Assembly (NCBI RefSeq): GCF_029846275.1
Contig: NZ_JARVWS010000001.1
Coordinates: 372,001-436,000 of the forward strand
Source: Nocardioides sp. CER19
Lineage (GTDB): Bacteria; Actinomycetota; Actinomycetes; Propionibacteriales; Nocardioidaceae
DNA length: 64,000 nucleotides
Direction of reading: 5' to 3'
Below, one piece after another: positions 19,006 to 28,198 of the stretch. Each line of letters begins with the position of its first letter. Position 1 is the first letter of the stretch. A program made the translations under genes and the position numbers. The notes below the pieces were generated by a model. It did no database searches, was not told the origin of the DNA, and was given only the letters and a program-made list of their open reading frames with translations.

Positions 19006-19050
19006 GTCTCGACAGGCTCGACCAGCGATCCGACGGCTCGACCAGCGAAC
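19005..19050. repeat. Dispersed repeat, short copy at the hppD stop
   Basis: GGTCTCGACAGGCTCGACCAGCG begins on the G of the hppD stop codon, and a second GGCTCGACCAGCGA half-unit follows. The first unit differs at only two positions from the sequence that forms the coding start of the biotin carboxylase gene at 60028 (ATCTCGACAGGCTCGATCAG). It lies between hppD and hmgA. Confidence 0.65.
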
Positions 19051-19060
19051 AGGAAGAGCG

Positions 19061-20311
19061 ATGGCCTACTACCGGTCGGCGGGGGACGTCCCGCCCAAGC
19101 GCCACACCCAGCACCGCTCGCCCGACGGGCGGCTCTACTTCGAGGAGCTGATGGGCGAGGAGGGCTTCTCGTCCGACTCGGCACTGCTCTACCACGTCAA
19201 CGTTCCGTCGGCGATCGTCGAGTACCGCACCTGGGAGCTGCCCGACCAGGCTCTCGTGCCGAACCACCCGCTGACGCCGCGGCACCTCTCGACGCACAAG
19301 CTGTTCGAGGAGGGCGCGAGCGGCGTGGACGGGGTGACCGGCCGGCGGCTGCTGCTGGGCAACGCCGACGTCCGGATCTCCTACGTCGTGGCCGACGTGG
19401 CCTCGCCCTACTACCGCAACGCCATCGGTGACGAGTGCCTCTACATCGAGGCCGGGTCGGCGGTGGTGGAGACGGTCTTCGGCGACCTGCCGGTGGGCGA
19501 GGGCGACTACGCGATCGTCCCGCGTGCGACGACGTACCGGATCGTGCCGGACGGCAGCGTGCGCATCTACGCCATCGAGGCCAACTCCCACATCGCGCCG
19601 GCCCGGCGCTACCTGTCGAAGTACGGCCAGTTCCTCGAGCACGCCCCGTTCTGCGAGCGCGACCTGCGCCCGCCGAGCGCGCCACGGGTCGTCGAGGGCT
19701 CGGACGTCGAGGTGCTCATCAAGCACCGCAGGCCGGGCCCGGGCGGGCTGGCCGGCACCGTCCACACGCTCCCGCACCACCCGTTCGACGTCGTCGGGTG
19801 GGACGGCTGCCTCTACCCGTACGCCTTCAACGTCCGTGACTTCATGCCGATCACCGGCAAGGTGCACCAGCCGCCGCCGGCGCACCAGGTCTTCGAGGGC
19901 AACAACTTCGTGATCTGCAACTTCGTGCCCCGCAAGGTGGACTACCACCCGCTGTCGATCCCGGTGCCCTACTACCACTCGAACGTCGACTCCGACGAGG
20001 TGATGTTCTACTGCGGCGGCGACTACGAGGCCCGCAAGGGCTCGGGGATCGGGCAGGGGTCGATCAGCCTGCACCCCGGCGGCTACCCGCACGGACCCCA
20101 GCCCGGCGCCTACGAGCGTTCGATCGGCGCCGAGTTCTTCGACGAGCTGGCGGTCATGGTCGACACGTTCCGCCCGCTCGAGCTGGGGGAGGCGGCGCAG
20201 GCCTCCGACGACGGCGTCTACGCCTACTCGTGGGCCCGCGGCGACCGCGGAGCCCTTCGAGACGCCTCGTCCCTCGGCTCTTCAGGGACCGATGGGGCGA
20301 CCGACGGATGA
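19061..20311 (+). CDS. hmgA: Homogentisate 1,2-dioxygenase
   Basis: Cupin-type iron dioxygenase of 416 residues opening homogentisate to maleylacetoacetate. The putative Fe ligands are H306 and E313 in PYYHSNVDSDEVMFYC and H344 in GGYPHGPQPG (H338 in SLHPGG is close and could be one of them). The start MAYYRSAGDVPPKRHTQHR has AGGAAGAG just upstream. The last 23 residues (GDRGALRDASSLGSSGTDG and onwards) are low-complexity and coded by sequence resembling the dispersed repeats, so the C-terminus was probably extended by a repeat. Stop and next start overlap as ATGA. Confidence 0.95.
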   Translation: MAYYRSAGDVPPKRHTQHRSPDGRLYFEELMGEEGFSSDSALLYHVNVPSAIVEYRTWELPDQALVPNHPLTPRHLSTHKLFEEGASGVDGVTGRRLLLGNADVRISYVVADVASPYYRNAIGDECLYIEAGSAVVETVFGDLPVGEGDYAIVPRATTYRIVPDGSVRIYAIEANSHIAPARRYLSKYGQFLEHAPFCERDLRPPSAPRVVEGSDVEVLIKHRRPGPGGLAGTVHTLPHHPFDVVGWDGCLYPYAFNVRDFMPITGKVHQPPPAHQVFEGNNFVICNFVPRKVDYHPLSIPVPYYHSNVDSDEVMFYCGGDYEARKGSGIGQGSISLHPGGYPHGPQPGAYERSIGAEFFDELAVMVDTFRPLELGEAAQASDDGVYAYSWARGDRGALRDASSLGSSGTDGATDG

Positions 20312-21135
20312 ACGTCTTCCGGGGACTGCTCGACGATGCAGCGATCTTCCCGCCGGGCGACCTGCCGCTCGACCAGGCGGTGCCCGCCCACCTGTCGCAC
20401 CGTCAGGCCGGGTACGGCGAGCTGGTCGGTCCGTTCGTGGTCGGCGCGGCCGCCCTCGACGAGCTGGCGCGCGTCGTCGACGTGCTGCGGCCCGGTTGCT
20501 TCGAGGTGTCCCTCGTCGCGCCCGTCCCGGCGCTCGGCGAGGCGCTGGACCGGGCCGCCGCGATCCCGGCGGTCCGGGTCGTCGCCGTCGAGGTGGCGTT
20601 GCCCGAGGACATGTCGGCGGGCGAGGCGGTCGACGTCGTCGGGCACCACACGGACAGCCCCGGGGTCTTCGTCGAGCTGCCGCGCGACCAGCGCCGGGGC
20701 CAGCTGCTCGCCGCACTGGCCGAGGTGGGCTTCGCGGCCAAGCTGCGCACCGGCGGGATGAGCGCCGACGCTCACCCGTCGGAGAAGGAGCTGGCGTCGG
20801 TGGTCGTCGCAACGGTTCGGGCGGGCGTCCCGTTCAAGGCCACGGCCGGGCTGCACCACGCCGTGCGCAACACCGACCGCGCCACCGGTTTCGAGCAGCA
20901 CGGGTTCCTCAACCTGCTCGTCGCGACGGCGGCGGCCCGTCGGGGCGCCCAGCCGGCGGAGGTGGCCCGGCTGCTCGCCGAGCGCGATCCGGCGCGGGTG
21001 GTGGCCGGCGTACGGCACGTCGACGCGTCGGTGCGCCGGTGGTTCCGGTCGTTCGGGACCTGCAGCATCATCGAGCCCGTCGGGGAGCTCGCCGAGCTCG
21101 GGCTCCTCGCCGAGCCGGCCGGGGCGCCCGCGTGA
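20308..21135 (+). CDS. Conserved protein of unknown function inside the homogentisate operon
   Basis: 275 residues, ATGA overlap with hmgA upstream and GTGA overlap with fahA downstream, so it is translated as part of one operon. I do not recognise a named enzyme. The pattern alternates strands and helices (GPFVVGAAALDEL, FEVSLVAPVPALGEAL, GVFVELPRDQ) and carries conserved-looking motifs LLDDAAIFPPG (residues 7-17), AAKLRTGGMSADA, VPFKATAGLHHAVRN and HGFLNLLVATAA, compatible with an alpha/beta (TIM-like) fold with a possible catalytic Lys and His. The pathway step between hmgA and fahA, maleylacetoacetate isomerase, has no recognisable gene here, so this protein is a candidate. Confidence in the gene is high, in the role low. 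Confidence 0.9.
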   Translation: MNVFRGLLDDAAIFPPGDLPLDQAVPAHLSHRQAGYGELVGPFVVGAAALDELARVVDVLRPGCFEVSLVAPVPALGEALDRAAAIPAVRVVAVEVALPEDMSAGEAVDVVGHHTDSPGVFVELPRDQRRGQLLAALAEVGFAAKLRTGGMSADAHPSEKELASVVVATVRAGVPFKATAGLHHAVRNTDRATGFEQHGFLNLLVATAAARRGAQPAEVARLLAERDPARVVAGVRHVDASVRRWFRSFGTCSIIEPVGELAELGLLAEPAGAPA

Positions 21136-22310
21136 CGCGCCTGTCCGTGCCCGAGGACGACCTCTTCGGGCTGACCAACCTGCCCTACGGCGTCTACTCG
21201 GTGCCGGGCCGGTCACCGCGGGTGGGGACGCGGTTCGGTGACTTCGTCGTCGACCTGTGCCTGCTCCTGGACGACCCGACGTTCGCGGCGCCGTCGCTCA
21301 ACCCGTTCATGGCTCAGGGGCGCGGGCGGTGGGACGACGTGCGATCGCGGCTGCGGTCGGCGCTGTCGGGCGACGTACCCGACGAGGCGGTGCACGCGGT
21401 CTCCGACGTGACCCTGCACCTGCCGTTCGAGGTCGCCGACTACGTCGACTTCTACGCCTCCGAGCACCACGCCTCGAACCTCGGCCGACTGTTCCGGCCG
21501 GACAGCCCCGAGCCGCTGATGCCGAACTGGAAGCACCTGCCGGTCGGCTACCACGGCCGCTCCGCGTCCGTCGTCGTGTCCGGCACCGACATCGTGCGAC
21601 CGTCCGGCCAGCGGCTGCCCGCCGGGGCGACCGCTCCGGTGTTCGGGCCGTCGACGCGGCTCGACATCGAGGCGGAGGTCGGCTTCATCGTCGGCCGCGG
21701 CAACCCGATGGGGAGCCCCATCCCGGCGTCGTCGGCCGACGACCATCTCTTCGGCGTCGTGCTCTTCAACGACTGGTCGGCGCGCGACATCCAGGCGTGG
21801 GAGTACGTCCCACTGGGTCCGAACCTCGGCAAGTCCTTCGCATCGACGGTGTCGCCGTGGGTCGTCCCGCTGGCGGCGCTGGACGCCGCCCGCGTGCCGG
21901 TACCGCCACAGGCGCCGAGCGTGCTGCCCTACCTCGAGATGTCACCGCCGTGGGGGCTCGACATCTCGCTGGAGGTCGAGTGGAACGGCGAGGTCGTCTC
22001 GCGGCCGCCGTACGCCGCCATGTACTGGTCGCCCGCCCAGATGCTCGCCCACCTCACCGTCAACGGCGCCCCGACGCGTACCGGCGACCTGTTCGCCTCC
22101 GGGACCGTGTCGGGCCCGTCGCGCCACGAGCGCGGTGCGTTCATCGAGCTGACCTGGGGCGGGTCGGAGCCGGTCACCGTCGCGGGTCGATCGCGGACGT
22201 TCCTCGAGGACGGGGACGAGGTCGTCCTCCGCGCCACCGCCCCCGGGGTCGGTGGGACGCGGATCGGGTTCGGGGAGGCGCGGGGGCGGATCCTGCCCGC
22301 TGTCCACTGA
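21132..22310 (+). CDS. fahA: Fumarylacetoacetase
   Basis: 392 residues, GTG start overlapping the previous stop. It hydrolyses fumarylacetoacetate to fumarate and acetoacetate, the last step of tyrosine breakdown. Visible family features are YVDFYASEHHASN (metal Asp), LPVGYHGRSASVVVSGTDI (catalytic His), the metal-binding EAEVGFIVG, and NDWSARDIQAWEYVPLGPNLGKSF. Length is slightly short of the 420-residue mammalian enzyme, as usual in bacteria. The acetoacetate produced is the substrate of the synthetase at 9126. Confidence 0.95.
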   Translation: MTRLSVPEDDLFGLTNLPYGVYSVPGRSPRVGTRFGDFVVDLCLLLDDPTFAAPSLNPFMAQGRGRWDDVRSRLRSALSGDVPDEAVHAVSDVTLHLPFEVADYVDFYASEHHASNLGRLFRPDSPEPLMPNWKHLPVGYHGRSASVVVSGTDIVRPSGQRLPAGATAPVFGPSTRLDIEAEVGFIVGRGNPMGSPIPASSADDHLFGVVLFNDWSARDIQAWEYVPLGPNLGKSFASTVSPWVVPLAALDAARVPVPPQAPSVLPYLEMSPPWGLDISLEVEWNGEVVSRPPYAAMYWSPAQMLAHLTVNGAPTRTGDLFASGTVSGPSRHERGAFIELTWGGSEPVTVAGRSRTFLEDGDEVVLRATAPGVGGTRIGFGEARGRILPAVH

Positions 22311-22404
22311 GCGGGGAGTGGTCAACCCCCCGGGGCGGGGTGGACGGTTGATGCTGGGTGGGCGCAGCGGCGATCGGAATGGGCGGACCGCGGGAGACGA
22401 CGCA

Positions 22405-22512
22405 GGTCTCGATACGCCCTCGCCTAGCGGCTCGGGCTACTCGACCAGCGGAGGGCTGCGGTTCGCTGGTCGAGTAGCCGTCGCGAGGGACGAGCGACGG
22501 CGTATCGAGACC
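22405..22512. repeat. Dispersed palindromic repeat, full copy 2
   Basis: The clearest copy. GGTCTCGATACGCC (22405) is answered by GGCGTATCGAGACC (ending 22512), and inside them GGCTACTCGACCAGCG is answered by CGCTGGTCGAGTAGCC (22464-22479), giving two nested stems around a GAGGGCTGCGGTT loop. The remainder of the 262-bp gap between fahA and the next gene (22311-22404 and 22513-22572) shows a G/C-rich CCCCCCGGGGCGGGG patch and no gene. Confidence 0.75.
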
Positions 22513-22572
22513 TTCCTCTGCCGTCGGCAGAAGTCGCTGGCCAGCAGCGGCCGTCGAATGCTGAGGTGAGCC

Positions 22573-23571
22573 ATGCGCATCCTCGTCCTCGGCGGCACCG
22601 TCTTCCTCAGCCATGAGATCGCCGCGCAGGCGGTCGCCCGCGGGCACGACGTCGTCTGCGCCGCCCGCGGCAGCAGCGGACACGCGCCCGACGGCGCGCG
22701 GATGGTCCCGTGGGACCGGAGCGAGGAGCCGCCGGGCGAGCTCACCGCCCTGGAGCCCGATGCCGTCGTCGACGTCGCCCGGCTGCCGTCGTACGTGCGC
22801 CGCGCGGTCCACGCGTTCCCGGACGCGCACTGGTCGTTCGTGTCGACCTGCAACGTCTACGCCGACGAGGGGACGGCCGGCGGGACCGCGCGGTCGGCGC
22901 TCAAGGAGCCGATCGACGAGGACCTCGACCCCGCGTCCTCGCCCGAGGCCTACGGCCGGATGAAGGTCGCCTGCGAGCGGCTCGTGCAGCGGGGGGCGAG
23001 GCGGGCGTTCATCGTCAGGCCGGGCCTGATCGTCGGGCCGCACGACACGTCGGGCCGGTTCGCCTACTGGCCGTCCCACGCCGCGGCCGCCGCCGCTGAC
23101 GGGGGTCCGCTGCTCGTCCCGGGCGAGCCCGACGACCCGGTGCAGGCGATCGACGTACGCGACCTCGCGGCGTGGATCCTGGACGCCGCGGAGGCCGGCT
23201 GGACCGGTGCGTACGACGGCAACGCCGCGCCGATCACGCGGGAGGCGTTCCTCGCGGCGCTCGCAGAGGGCGTCGGTGCCGACCTCGACACCCGCTGGGT
23301 GCCGACGAAGCGACTGGTCGAGGCAGGTGTGCGCGAGTGGAGCGGGCCCGGCTCGCTCCCGCTGTGGATCGGCGAGCCGGGCTACGAGGGCTTCATGGCC
23401 CGCGATGTCGGCGCCTCGCTGACCGCGGGGCTGGCCCCGCGGCCGCTCGCCGAGACCGTCCGCGACACGCTGGACTGGCTCCGCGACGAGCCGGAGGCGC
23501 CGGTCACCGGCATGAGCCGCGCCGAGGAGCTCGCGCTGCTCGACCGGGTCGCCGCGGACGAGGTCAGCTGA
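22573..23571 (+). CDS. NAD-dependent epimerase/dehydratase family protein
   Basis: Extended short-chain dehydrogenase fold of 332 residues. The Rossmann motif [17 protein letters not shown] opens the protein, a [11 protein letters not shown] strand and the catalytic YGRMK (Y and K, near residues 134-138) are present, and an [10 protein letters not shown] segment follows, as in isoflavone-reductase-like and NDP-sugar epimerase-like proteins. Substrate unknown. A Shine-Dalgarno (GAGGTGAG) precedes the ATG. It converges with the D-aminoacylase gene, overlapping it by 8 bp, and may or may not belong to the neighbouring D-amino-acid locus. Confidence 0.85.
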   Translation: MRILVLGGTVFLSHEIAAQAVARGHDVVCAARGSSGHAPDGARMVPWDRSEEPPGELTALEPDAVVDVARLPSYVRRAVHAFPDAHWSFVSTCNVYADEGTAGGTARSALKEPIDEDLDPASSPEAYGRMKVACERLVQRGARRAFIVRPGLIVGPHDTSGRFAYWPSHAAAAAADGGPLLVPGEPDDPVQAIDVRDLAAWILDAAEAGWTGAYDGNAAPITREAFLAALAEGVGADLDTRWVPTKRLVEAGVREWSGPGSLPLWIGEPGYEGFMARDVGASLTAGLAPRPLAETVRDTLDWLRDEPEAPVTGMSRAEELALLDRVAADEVS

Positions 23572-25033
23572 GCGACGCCCGGATCGGGCGACCCGGGAAC
23601 GCCTCCGGGTCCAGGGCTCCGTCGCGCACCACGAACGTGCCGTCGACCAGCAGGTGGCGTACGCCGACCGAGGGCCGCGTCGGGTCGACGTACGTCGCGC
23701 TGTCGCTGATCGTTCGCGGGTCGAGCACGACCAGGTCGGCGTCCGAGCCGGCGCCGACCCAGCCCTTCCCGCGGGCCGACGGCGCGAAGCCGGCGACCAC
23801 CTGCGCGGGCAGGTAGGAGCAGCGGCGGAAAGCCTCCGCCCACGACCAGGCACCGGTCTCGAGGACCATCCGCCGCAGGGAGCGGGCGAAGGTGCCGGCG
23901 GTGCGCGGATGGGTCTGACCGCCCGGCGGCAGCGGCCACTCGCGGCTGTCGGTCGACCCGTCCGACCACTCGACGTGCATCGCGTCGCTCGCGACGATCG
24001 AGTCAGGGAAGGAGAGCGAGCGCTGCAGCAGGGCGGCGTCCTCGGGGTCCTCCTCGTCGAGGAACGCGACGACGCAGACGGCACCCGGGTCGGCCGCCCG
24101 GAGCTCCGCCAACCGCGCGACCGACGCGATCCGCTCGCCGGTCGCGACCATCGTGAGCGACGACGGCGTCAGTCCCCACGCGGCCAGCCGTTCGGGGGCG
24201 AGGAAGAACGCGCCGATCGCGGTGCTGCCGGCGCCGTAGGGGTAGGCCTCGACCGTGACCCGGGAGCCGTTGGACCGGGCGGTGTCGAGCAGGCCGAGCA
24301 CGCGGTCGACGTGGCGGCGCGAGGTGCTGTTGACGTGGCAGTGGTGCATGGCGGCACCGGTCTCGGCGGCGGCGCGGGTGATCTCGAGCGACCCGTCGAT
24401 CGGCGTCGTGGGGTCAGCCTCGACGATCTCGCGCACGTGCGTGAACGTCGCCGTGCCGGTGCGTGCCGCCAGCCTCGCCACGTCGAGGAACTCGTCCGGG
24501 TCCGAGCGCGGCGCGTAGCCCATGAGGACACCGATGCCGAGGGCGCCGGCCTCCAGCTCGGCCTCGAGCAGGCGCAGCCAGGCGGCCCGCTCGCTCGGGG
24601 AGGAGGTCCGCTGCCAGGCCGGGTCGCCCAGCATGACCAGCGAGGCCTGCAGGTCGGCGTCAGGGGTGACGCCGAGATGGACCGCCGCCCGGGCGTCTCC
24701 CCACGAGGCCGAGAAGCCGTAGTGGAGCGGGCGCCCGTCGGCCGCGGCCCGGGCGTACGCCTTCTCGACGGGCATCAGCCCGGCCTCGAGGTCGAGGGTC
24801 GCCGTCACGCCGTCCAGCGCCTGCAGGCGCTGACCCGCGATGGAGTGCACGTGGCTGTGCAGGTCGACGAAGCCGGGCCCCACCACGAGCCCCGACACGT
24901 CGACCTCGGTCGCCCCGGGGTGGGCGAGCGAGGGGCCGACGGCCACGACCCGTCCGCCCTCCACCGCCACGTCGCCAACCTGCTCTGTCCCGGAGCGCGG
25001 GTCGACCACGCGTCCGCCGCGGAGAATCAGCAC
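23564..25033 (-). CDS. N-acyl-D-amino-acid deacylase-like amidohydrolase
   Basis: Amidohydrolase superfamily, 489 residues from the GTG at 25033 (an in-frame GTG at 25048 would add five). Metal-binding DLHSHVH gives H59 and H61; further family features are [11 protein letters not shown], a [12 protein letters not shown] segment and the C-terminal [18 protein letters not shown] closing the urease-like beta-sandwich. Members cleave N-acyl-D-amino acids or D-aminoacyl compounds. It is transcribed divergently from the D-peptide operon at 25153, with a 9-bp-arm dyad between them. The N-terminal start is uncertain within 15 bp; hydantoinase-like activity is an alternative. Confidence 0.85.
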   Translation of the reverse strand: MLILRGGRVVDPRSGTEQVGDVAVEGGRVVAVGPSLAHPGATEVDVSGLVVGPGFVDLHSHVHSIAGQRLQALDGVTATLDLEAGLMPVEKAYARAAADGRPLHYGFSASWGDARAAVHLGVTPDADLQASLVMLGDPAWQRTSSPSERAAWLRLLEAELEAGALGIGVLMGYAPRSDPDEFLDVARLAARTGTATFTHVREIVEADPTTPIDGSLEITRAAAETGAAMHHCHVNSTSRRHVDRVLGLLDTARSNGSRVTVEAYPYGAGSTAIGAFFLAPERLAAWGLTPSSLTMVATGERIASVARLAELRAADPGAVCVVAFLDEEDPEDAALLQRSLSFPDSIVASDAMHVEWSDGSTDSREWPLPPGGQTHPRTAGTFARSLRRMVLETGAWSWAEAFRRCSYLPAQVVAGFAPSARGKGWVGAGSDADLVVLDPRTISDSATYVDPTRPSVGVRHLLVDGTFVVRDGALDPEAFPGRPIRASLS

Positions 25034-25095
25034 CCCGCTATCCAACACTGCGCGCCATCGACCCCTCACTGGACGTTTGGACAACTCGAGGCGCC

Positions 25096-25127
25096 GTGGC
25101 CTGTTCGATCCGACGAATACAGGCCAC
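25096..25127. promoter_or_regulatory. 9-bp inverted repeat in the divergent promoter of the D-peptide locus
   Basis: GTGGCCTGT (25096-25104) is perfectly complementary to ACAGGCCAC (25119-25127) across a 14-bp spacer. It lies between the deacylase start (25033) and the first hydrolase start (25153), so one protein could control both directions; the PucR-type regulator at 36408 is the obvious candidate. A transcript hairpin is the alternative. Confidence 0.5.
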
Positions 25128-25152
25128 GCGCGGCGGACCTACGGTGGCCGCC

Positions 25153-26553
25153 ATGTCAACAGTGCCCGAGAGCGCGGACGCGGCCGCCCGCTGGTTGGAC
25201 GACAACTTCGCGCGCCTCGTCGCGGAGCACGACGTACCCGGCGCCACCGTCGCCGTGCTCGCCGAGGGTCGCGTCGCCACCGCCGTCGGCGGCGTCACCA
25301 GCCTCGCCACCGGAGTCGACGTCGACACCGACACCGTCTTCCAGATCGGGTCCATCACCAAGATCTGGACGACCACACTGGTCATGCAGCTCGTCGACGA
25401 CGGCCTGCTCGACCTCGACCAGCCGCTGCTCGACTACCTGCCCGAGCTCGTCATCGGCGACATGGAGGCGGCCAAGGCGCTCACCACCCGCCGCCTGCTC
25501 ACCCACACGGCCGGGTTCGAGGGCGACATCTTCACCGACACCGGTCGCGGTGACGACGCGATCGAGAAGTACGTCGCGACGCTCGCCGACCTGCCCCAGC
25601 TCTTCGCCCCGGGCGAGACGTTCTCCTACAACAACACCGCGTTCGTCGTCCTCGGCCGGCTCGTCGAGGTCCTCCGTGGCAAGCCGTACGATGAGGTGCT
25701 GCTCGAGCGGATCGCCCGGCCGCTCGGCCTGGAGCGCGTGAGCCCCAGCCCCTACGAGGCGATCCTCCACCGCGCCGCGACGGGCCACGTCGGCGGTGAG
25801 GGTGAGGCGGTGTCCCCCGCGCCGACCTGGGCGCTCGCCCGCTCCAACGCGCCGGCGGGCTCGATGCTCGCGATGACGCCGACCGACCTCGTCGGCTTCG
25901 TCCGGATGCACCTCGACGGTGGCGCGGCGCCCGATGGCACCCAGGTGCTCAGCGCGGAGTCGGTGCGCGCGATGCAGACCCGCCAGGTGGACCTGCCGCG
26001 GCTCTCCGGGATGGGCGACGCCTGGGGCCTGGGCTGGGAGCTGTTCGACACCCCGCAGGGCACCGTGGTCGCCCACGACGGTGGCACGATCGGCCAGGCC
26101 GCGTTCCTCCGGGTCGTGCCCGAGGCCGGGGTCGCGATCGCGATGCTCACCAACGGCGGCGACTTCTTCGGGCTCTTCAACGACGTGGTCGCCCGGCTGC
26201 TGACCGACCTGACGGGCGTCGTGCTCCCGGCCCGGCCGACCCCGCCCGCCGAGCCCGGGCTCCCGGGCTCGGTCGACGTCAGCCGCTACCTCGGCCACTA
26301 CGCCGACACGATCTACGACATCACGGTCAGCCAGGACGCCGACGGCAAGGTCTGGCTCGACCGGGTGCCCAAGGACATCATCGCGGAGATCGGCGAGAAG
26401 CCGATGCGCTTCGAGCTGGTCCACCTCTCCGGCGACTCCCTCATCTCGGTCGAGTCCTTCCACGGCATCCACGTCGTCTTCGCGTTCATCGGCGACGTCG
26501 CCGGGAAGGCCAAGTACGTCCACTACGGCCGCGTCGTCTCGCGCGTCGAGTGA
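25153..26553 (+). CDS. Serine hydrolase, class C beta-lactamase/D-aminopeptidase fold (first copy)
   Basis: 466 residues, no signal peptide, so probably cytoplasmic. The active-site triad is intact: S67-I-T-K70 (GSITKIW), Y159-N-N161 (FSYNNTAF) and H308-D-G310 (VAHDGGTIGQ). The fold includes D-aminopeptidases, D-esterases and DD-peptidases. The start MSTVPESADAAARW was chosen over a GTG at 25096, which lies in the dyad. It heads a nine-gene operon and is a paralogue of the hydrolase at 31841 (shared TDTGRGDDA-EKYVA and HDG-TIGQAAFLR). A role in hydrolysing imported D-peptides is inferred. Confidence 0.88.
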   Translation: MSTVPESADAAARWLDDNFARLVAEHDVPGATVAVLAEGRVATAVGGVTSLATGVDVDTDTVFQIGSITKIWTTTLVMQLVDDGLLDLDQPLLDYLPELVIGDMEAAKALTTRRLLTHTAGFEGDIFTDTGRGDDAIEKYVATLADLPQLFAPGETFSYNNTAFVVLGRLVEVLRGKPYDEVLLERIARPLGLERVSPSPYEAILHRAATGHVGGEGEAVSPAPTWALARSNAPAGSMLAMTPTDLVGFVRMHLDGGAAPDGTQVLSAESVRAMQTRQVDLPRLSGMGDAWGLGWELFDTPQGTVVAHDGGTIGQAAFLRVVPEAGVAIAMLTNGGDFFGLFNDVVARLLTDLTGVVLPARPTPPAEPGLPGSVDVSRYLGHYADTIYDITVSQDADGKVWLDRVPKDIIAEIGEKPMRFELVHLSGDSLISVESFHGIHVVFAFIGDVAGKAKYVHYGRVVSRVE

Positions 26554-26591
26554 GCACCACCCCCCACCACCCCGAAGAAAGAGGAACGCCC

Positions 26592-28190
26592 ATGAGGCCG
26601 GTCCGCTCGAGTGCCCTCCTGGCCCTCTCCCTCTCCGTGGCCGCCGTCGGCCTCGCCGCCTGTGGCGGCGGGTCCGACGACAACAGCGCCGGCGGCGGCA
26701 GCAAGTACGTCGACGGCAAGACGTTCACCCTCGCCGTCGCGACCGACCCCGGCGCGCTCGACCCACAGGGCTCGGCGGTCAGCGCCGCCCTGCAGCTCGG
26801 CCGGTTCGCCTACGACACCCTCGTCGCGGTGAACGCCAAGGGCGAGGTCCAGCCGCAGCTGGCCTCGAAGTGGACGGTGAACGGCACCACCGTGACGTTC
26901 GACGTCGCCGACGGCGTGACCTGCGCTGACGGCTCCGCCTTCGACGCCCAGACCGTCGTCGACAACATCAGCTGGGTCGAGGACCCGGCCAACAAGAGCC
27001 CGCTCCTCGGTGTCTACGCGCCCGCCGGCGCGACCGCCACCGCCGCCGGCTCCACCGTCACCGTCAAGCTCGCATCGCCGGCCCCGTTCGTCCTCAACGG
27101 CTTCGCGAACCTGCCCATGGTCTGCGAGTCCGGCCTCAAGGACCGCGCGTCGCTCAAGGACAAGACCGCCGGCACCGGCCCCTACACGCTGAAGGAGGCC
27201 GTCCCGGGCGATCACTACACCTACGCGGTCCGCAAGGACTACGCGTGGGGCCCGGGCGGCGCCAAGACGTCCGAGAAGGGCACGCCCGCGACGATCGAGG
27301 TCAAGATCGTCGCCAACGAGACCACCGCCGCCAACGAGCTGACCAGCGGCCAGATCAACGCCGCCTCGATCCTCGGCCCCGACGCGGCCCGCCTCACCTC
27401 CGCGAACGTCCCGGCGGAAGACACCCAGCTCGTCGTCGGCGAGCAGTGGGCCAACCACGCCGACGGTCACCCGACCAGCGACCCCGCCGTCCGTACGGCG
27501 CTCATCCAGGCGCTCGACCTGGCCCAGCTGCAGAAGGTGCTCACCTCCGGCACGGGCGCCGCGGCGACCGGGCTCGCGATCCTCGCGCCGGCCTCGTGCC
27601 CCGGCGACTCGGTCAAGGGCAACGTCCCCGGCACCGACGCCTCGGCCGCGGCGTCCTCGCTCGAGGGGGCCGGCTGGGCGAAGGGCTCCGACGGTGTCTA
27701 CGCGAAGGACGGGAAGAAGCTCACCGTCACCTTCCTCTACGACAGCGTCCTCGGCAGCGGCGGCTCCGCGGCCGCCGAGCTGGCCACCAAGGCGTGGAAG
27801 GACCTCGGCGTCGACGTCAAGGCGAAGGGCGAGTCGACCACCGACCTGCAGCCGGTCCTCTTCGGCTCGGGGAACTGGGACGTCGCGTGGGAGCCGATCA
27901 ACGTGAGCAGCCCCGACCAGCTCGTGCCGTTCTTCTCCGGCCCCGGTGTCAAGGACGGCGGCACGAACTTCGCCGGCATCGACAACGCCGACTACTCCGC
28001 CAGTGTGAAGACCGCGATGGGCAAGAACGGTGCGGACGGCTGCGGTGACTGGCACGCCGCCGAGGGAGCGCTCTTCAAGTCGGCCGACGTGGTGCCCTTC
28101 GCCAACAACGTCATGAAGACGTTCCACAAGGGCGCCGACTTCGACATCACCGGCTGGATCGAGCCGACCAGCATCCGGATGCTGGGCTGA
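26592..28190 (+). CDS. Oligopeptide-type ABC transporter substrate-binding lipoprotein
   Basis: 532 residues, family 5 extracellular solute-binding protein. A lipoprotein signal is clear: basic N-terminus, hydrophobic stretch and lipobox VGLAAC with the acylated cysteine at C24. Then a GGGSDDNSAGGGS linker and family motifs (FTLAVATDPGALDPQGSAVS, ASKWTVNGTTVTFDVADGV). It captures peptides, nickel-like or glycosidic ligands in other systems; the operon context points to peptides. ATG 26592 follows AAAGAGGAAC. The permease gene starts 8 bp after its stop. Confidence 0.93.
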   Translation: MRPVRSSALLALSLSVAAVGLAACGGGSDDNSAGGGSKYVDGKTFTLAVATDPGALDPQGSAVSAALQLGRFAYDTLVAVNAKGEVQPQLASKWTVNGTTVTFDVADGVTCADGSAFDAQTVVDNISWVEDPANKSPLLGVYAPAGATATAAGSTVTVKLASPAPFVLNGFANLPMVCESGLKDRASLKDKTAGTGPYTLKEAVPGDHYTYAVRKDYAWGPGGAKTSEKGTPATIEVKIVANETTAANELTSGQINAASILGPDAARLTSANVPAEDTQLVVGEQWANHADGHPTSDPAVRTALIQALDLAQLQKVLTSGTGAAATGLAILAPASCPGDSVKGNVPGTDASAAASSLEGAGWAKGSDGVYAKDGKKLTVTFLYDSVLGSGGSAAAELATKAWKDLGVDVKAKGESTTDLQPVLFGSGNWDVAWEPINVSSPDQLVPFFSGPGVKDGGTNFAGIDNADYSASVKTAMGKNGADGCGDWHAAEGALFKSADVVPFANNVMKTFHKGADFDITGWIEPTSIRMLG

Positions 28191-28198
28191 TCCGTCCG

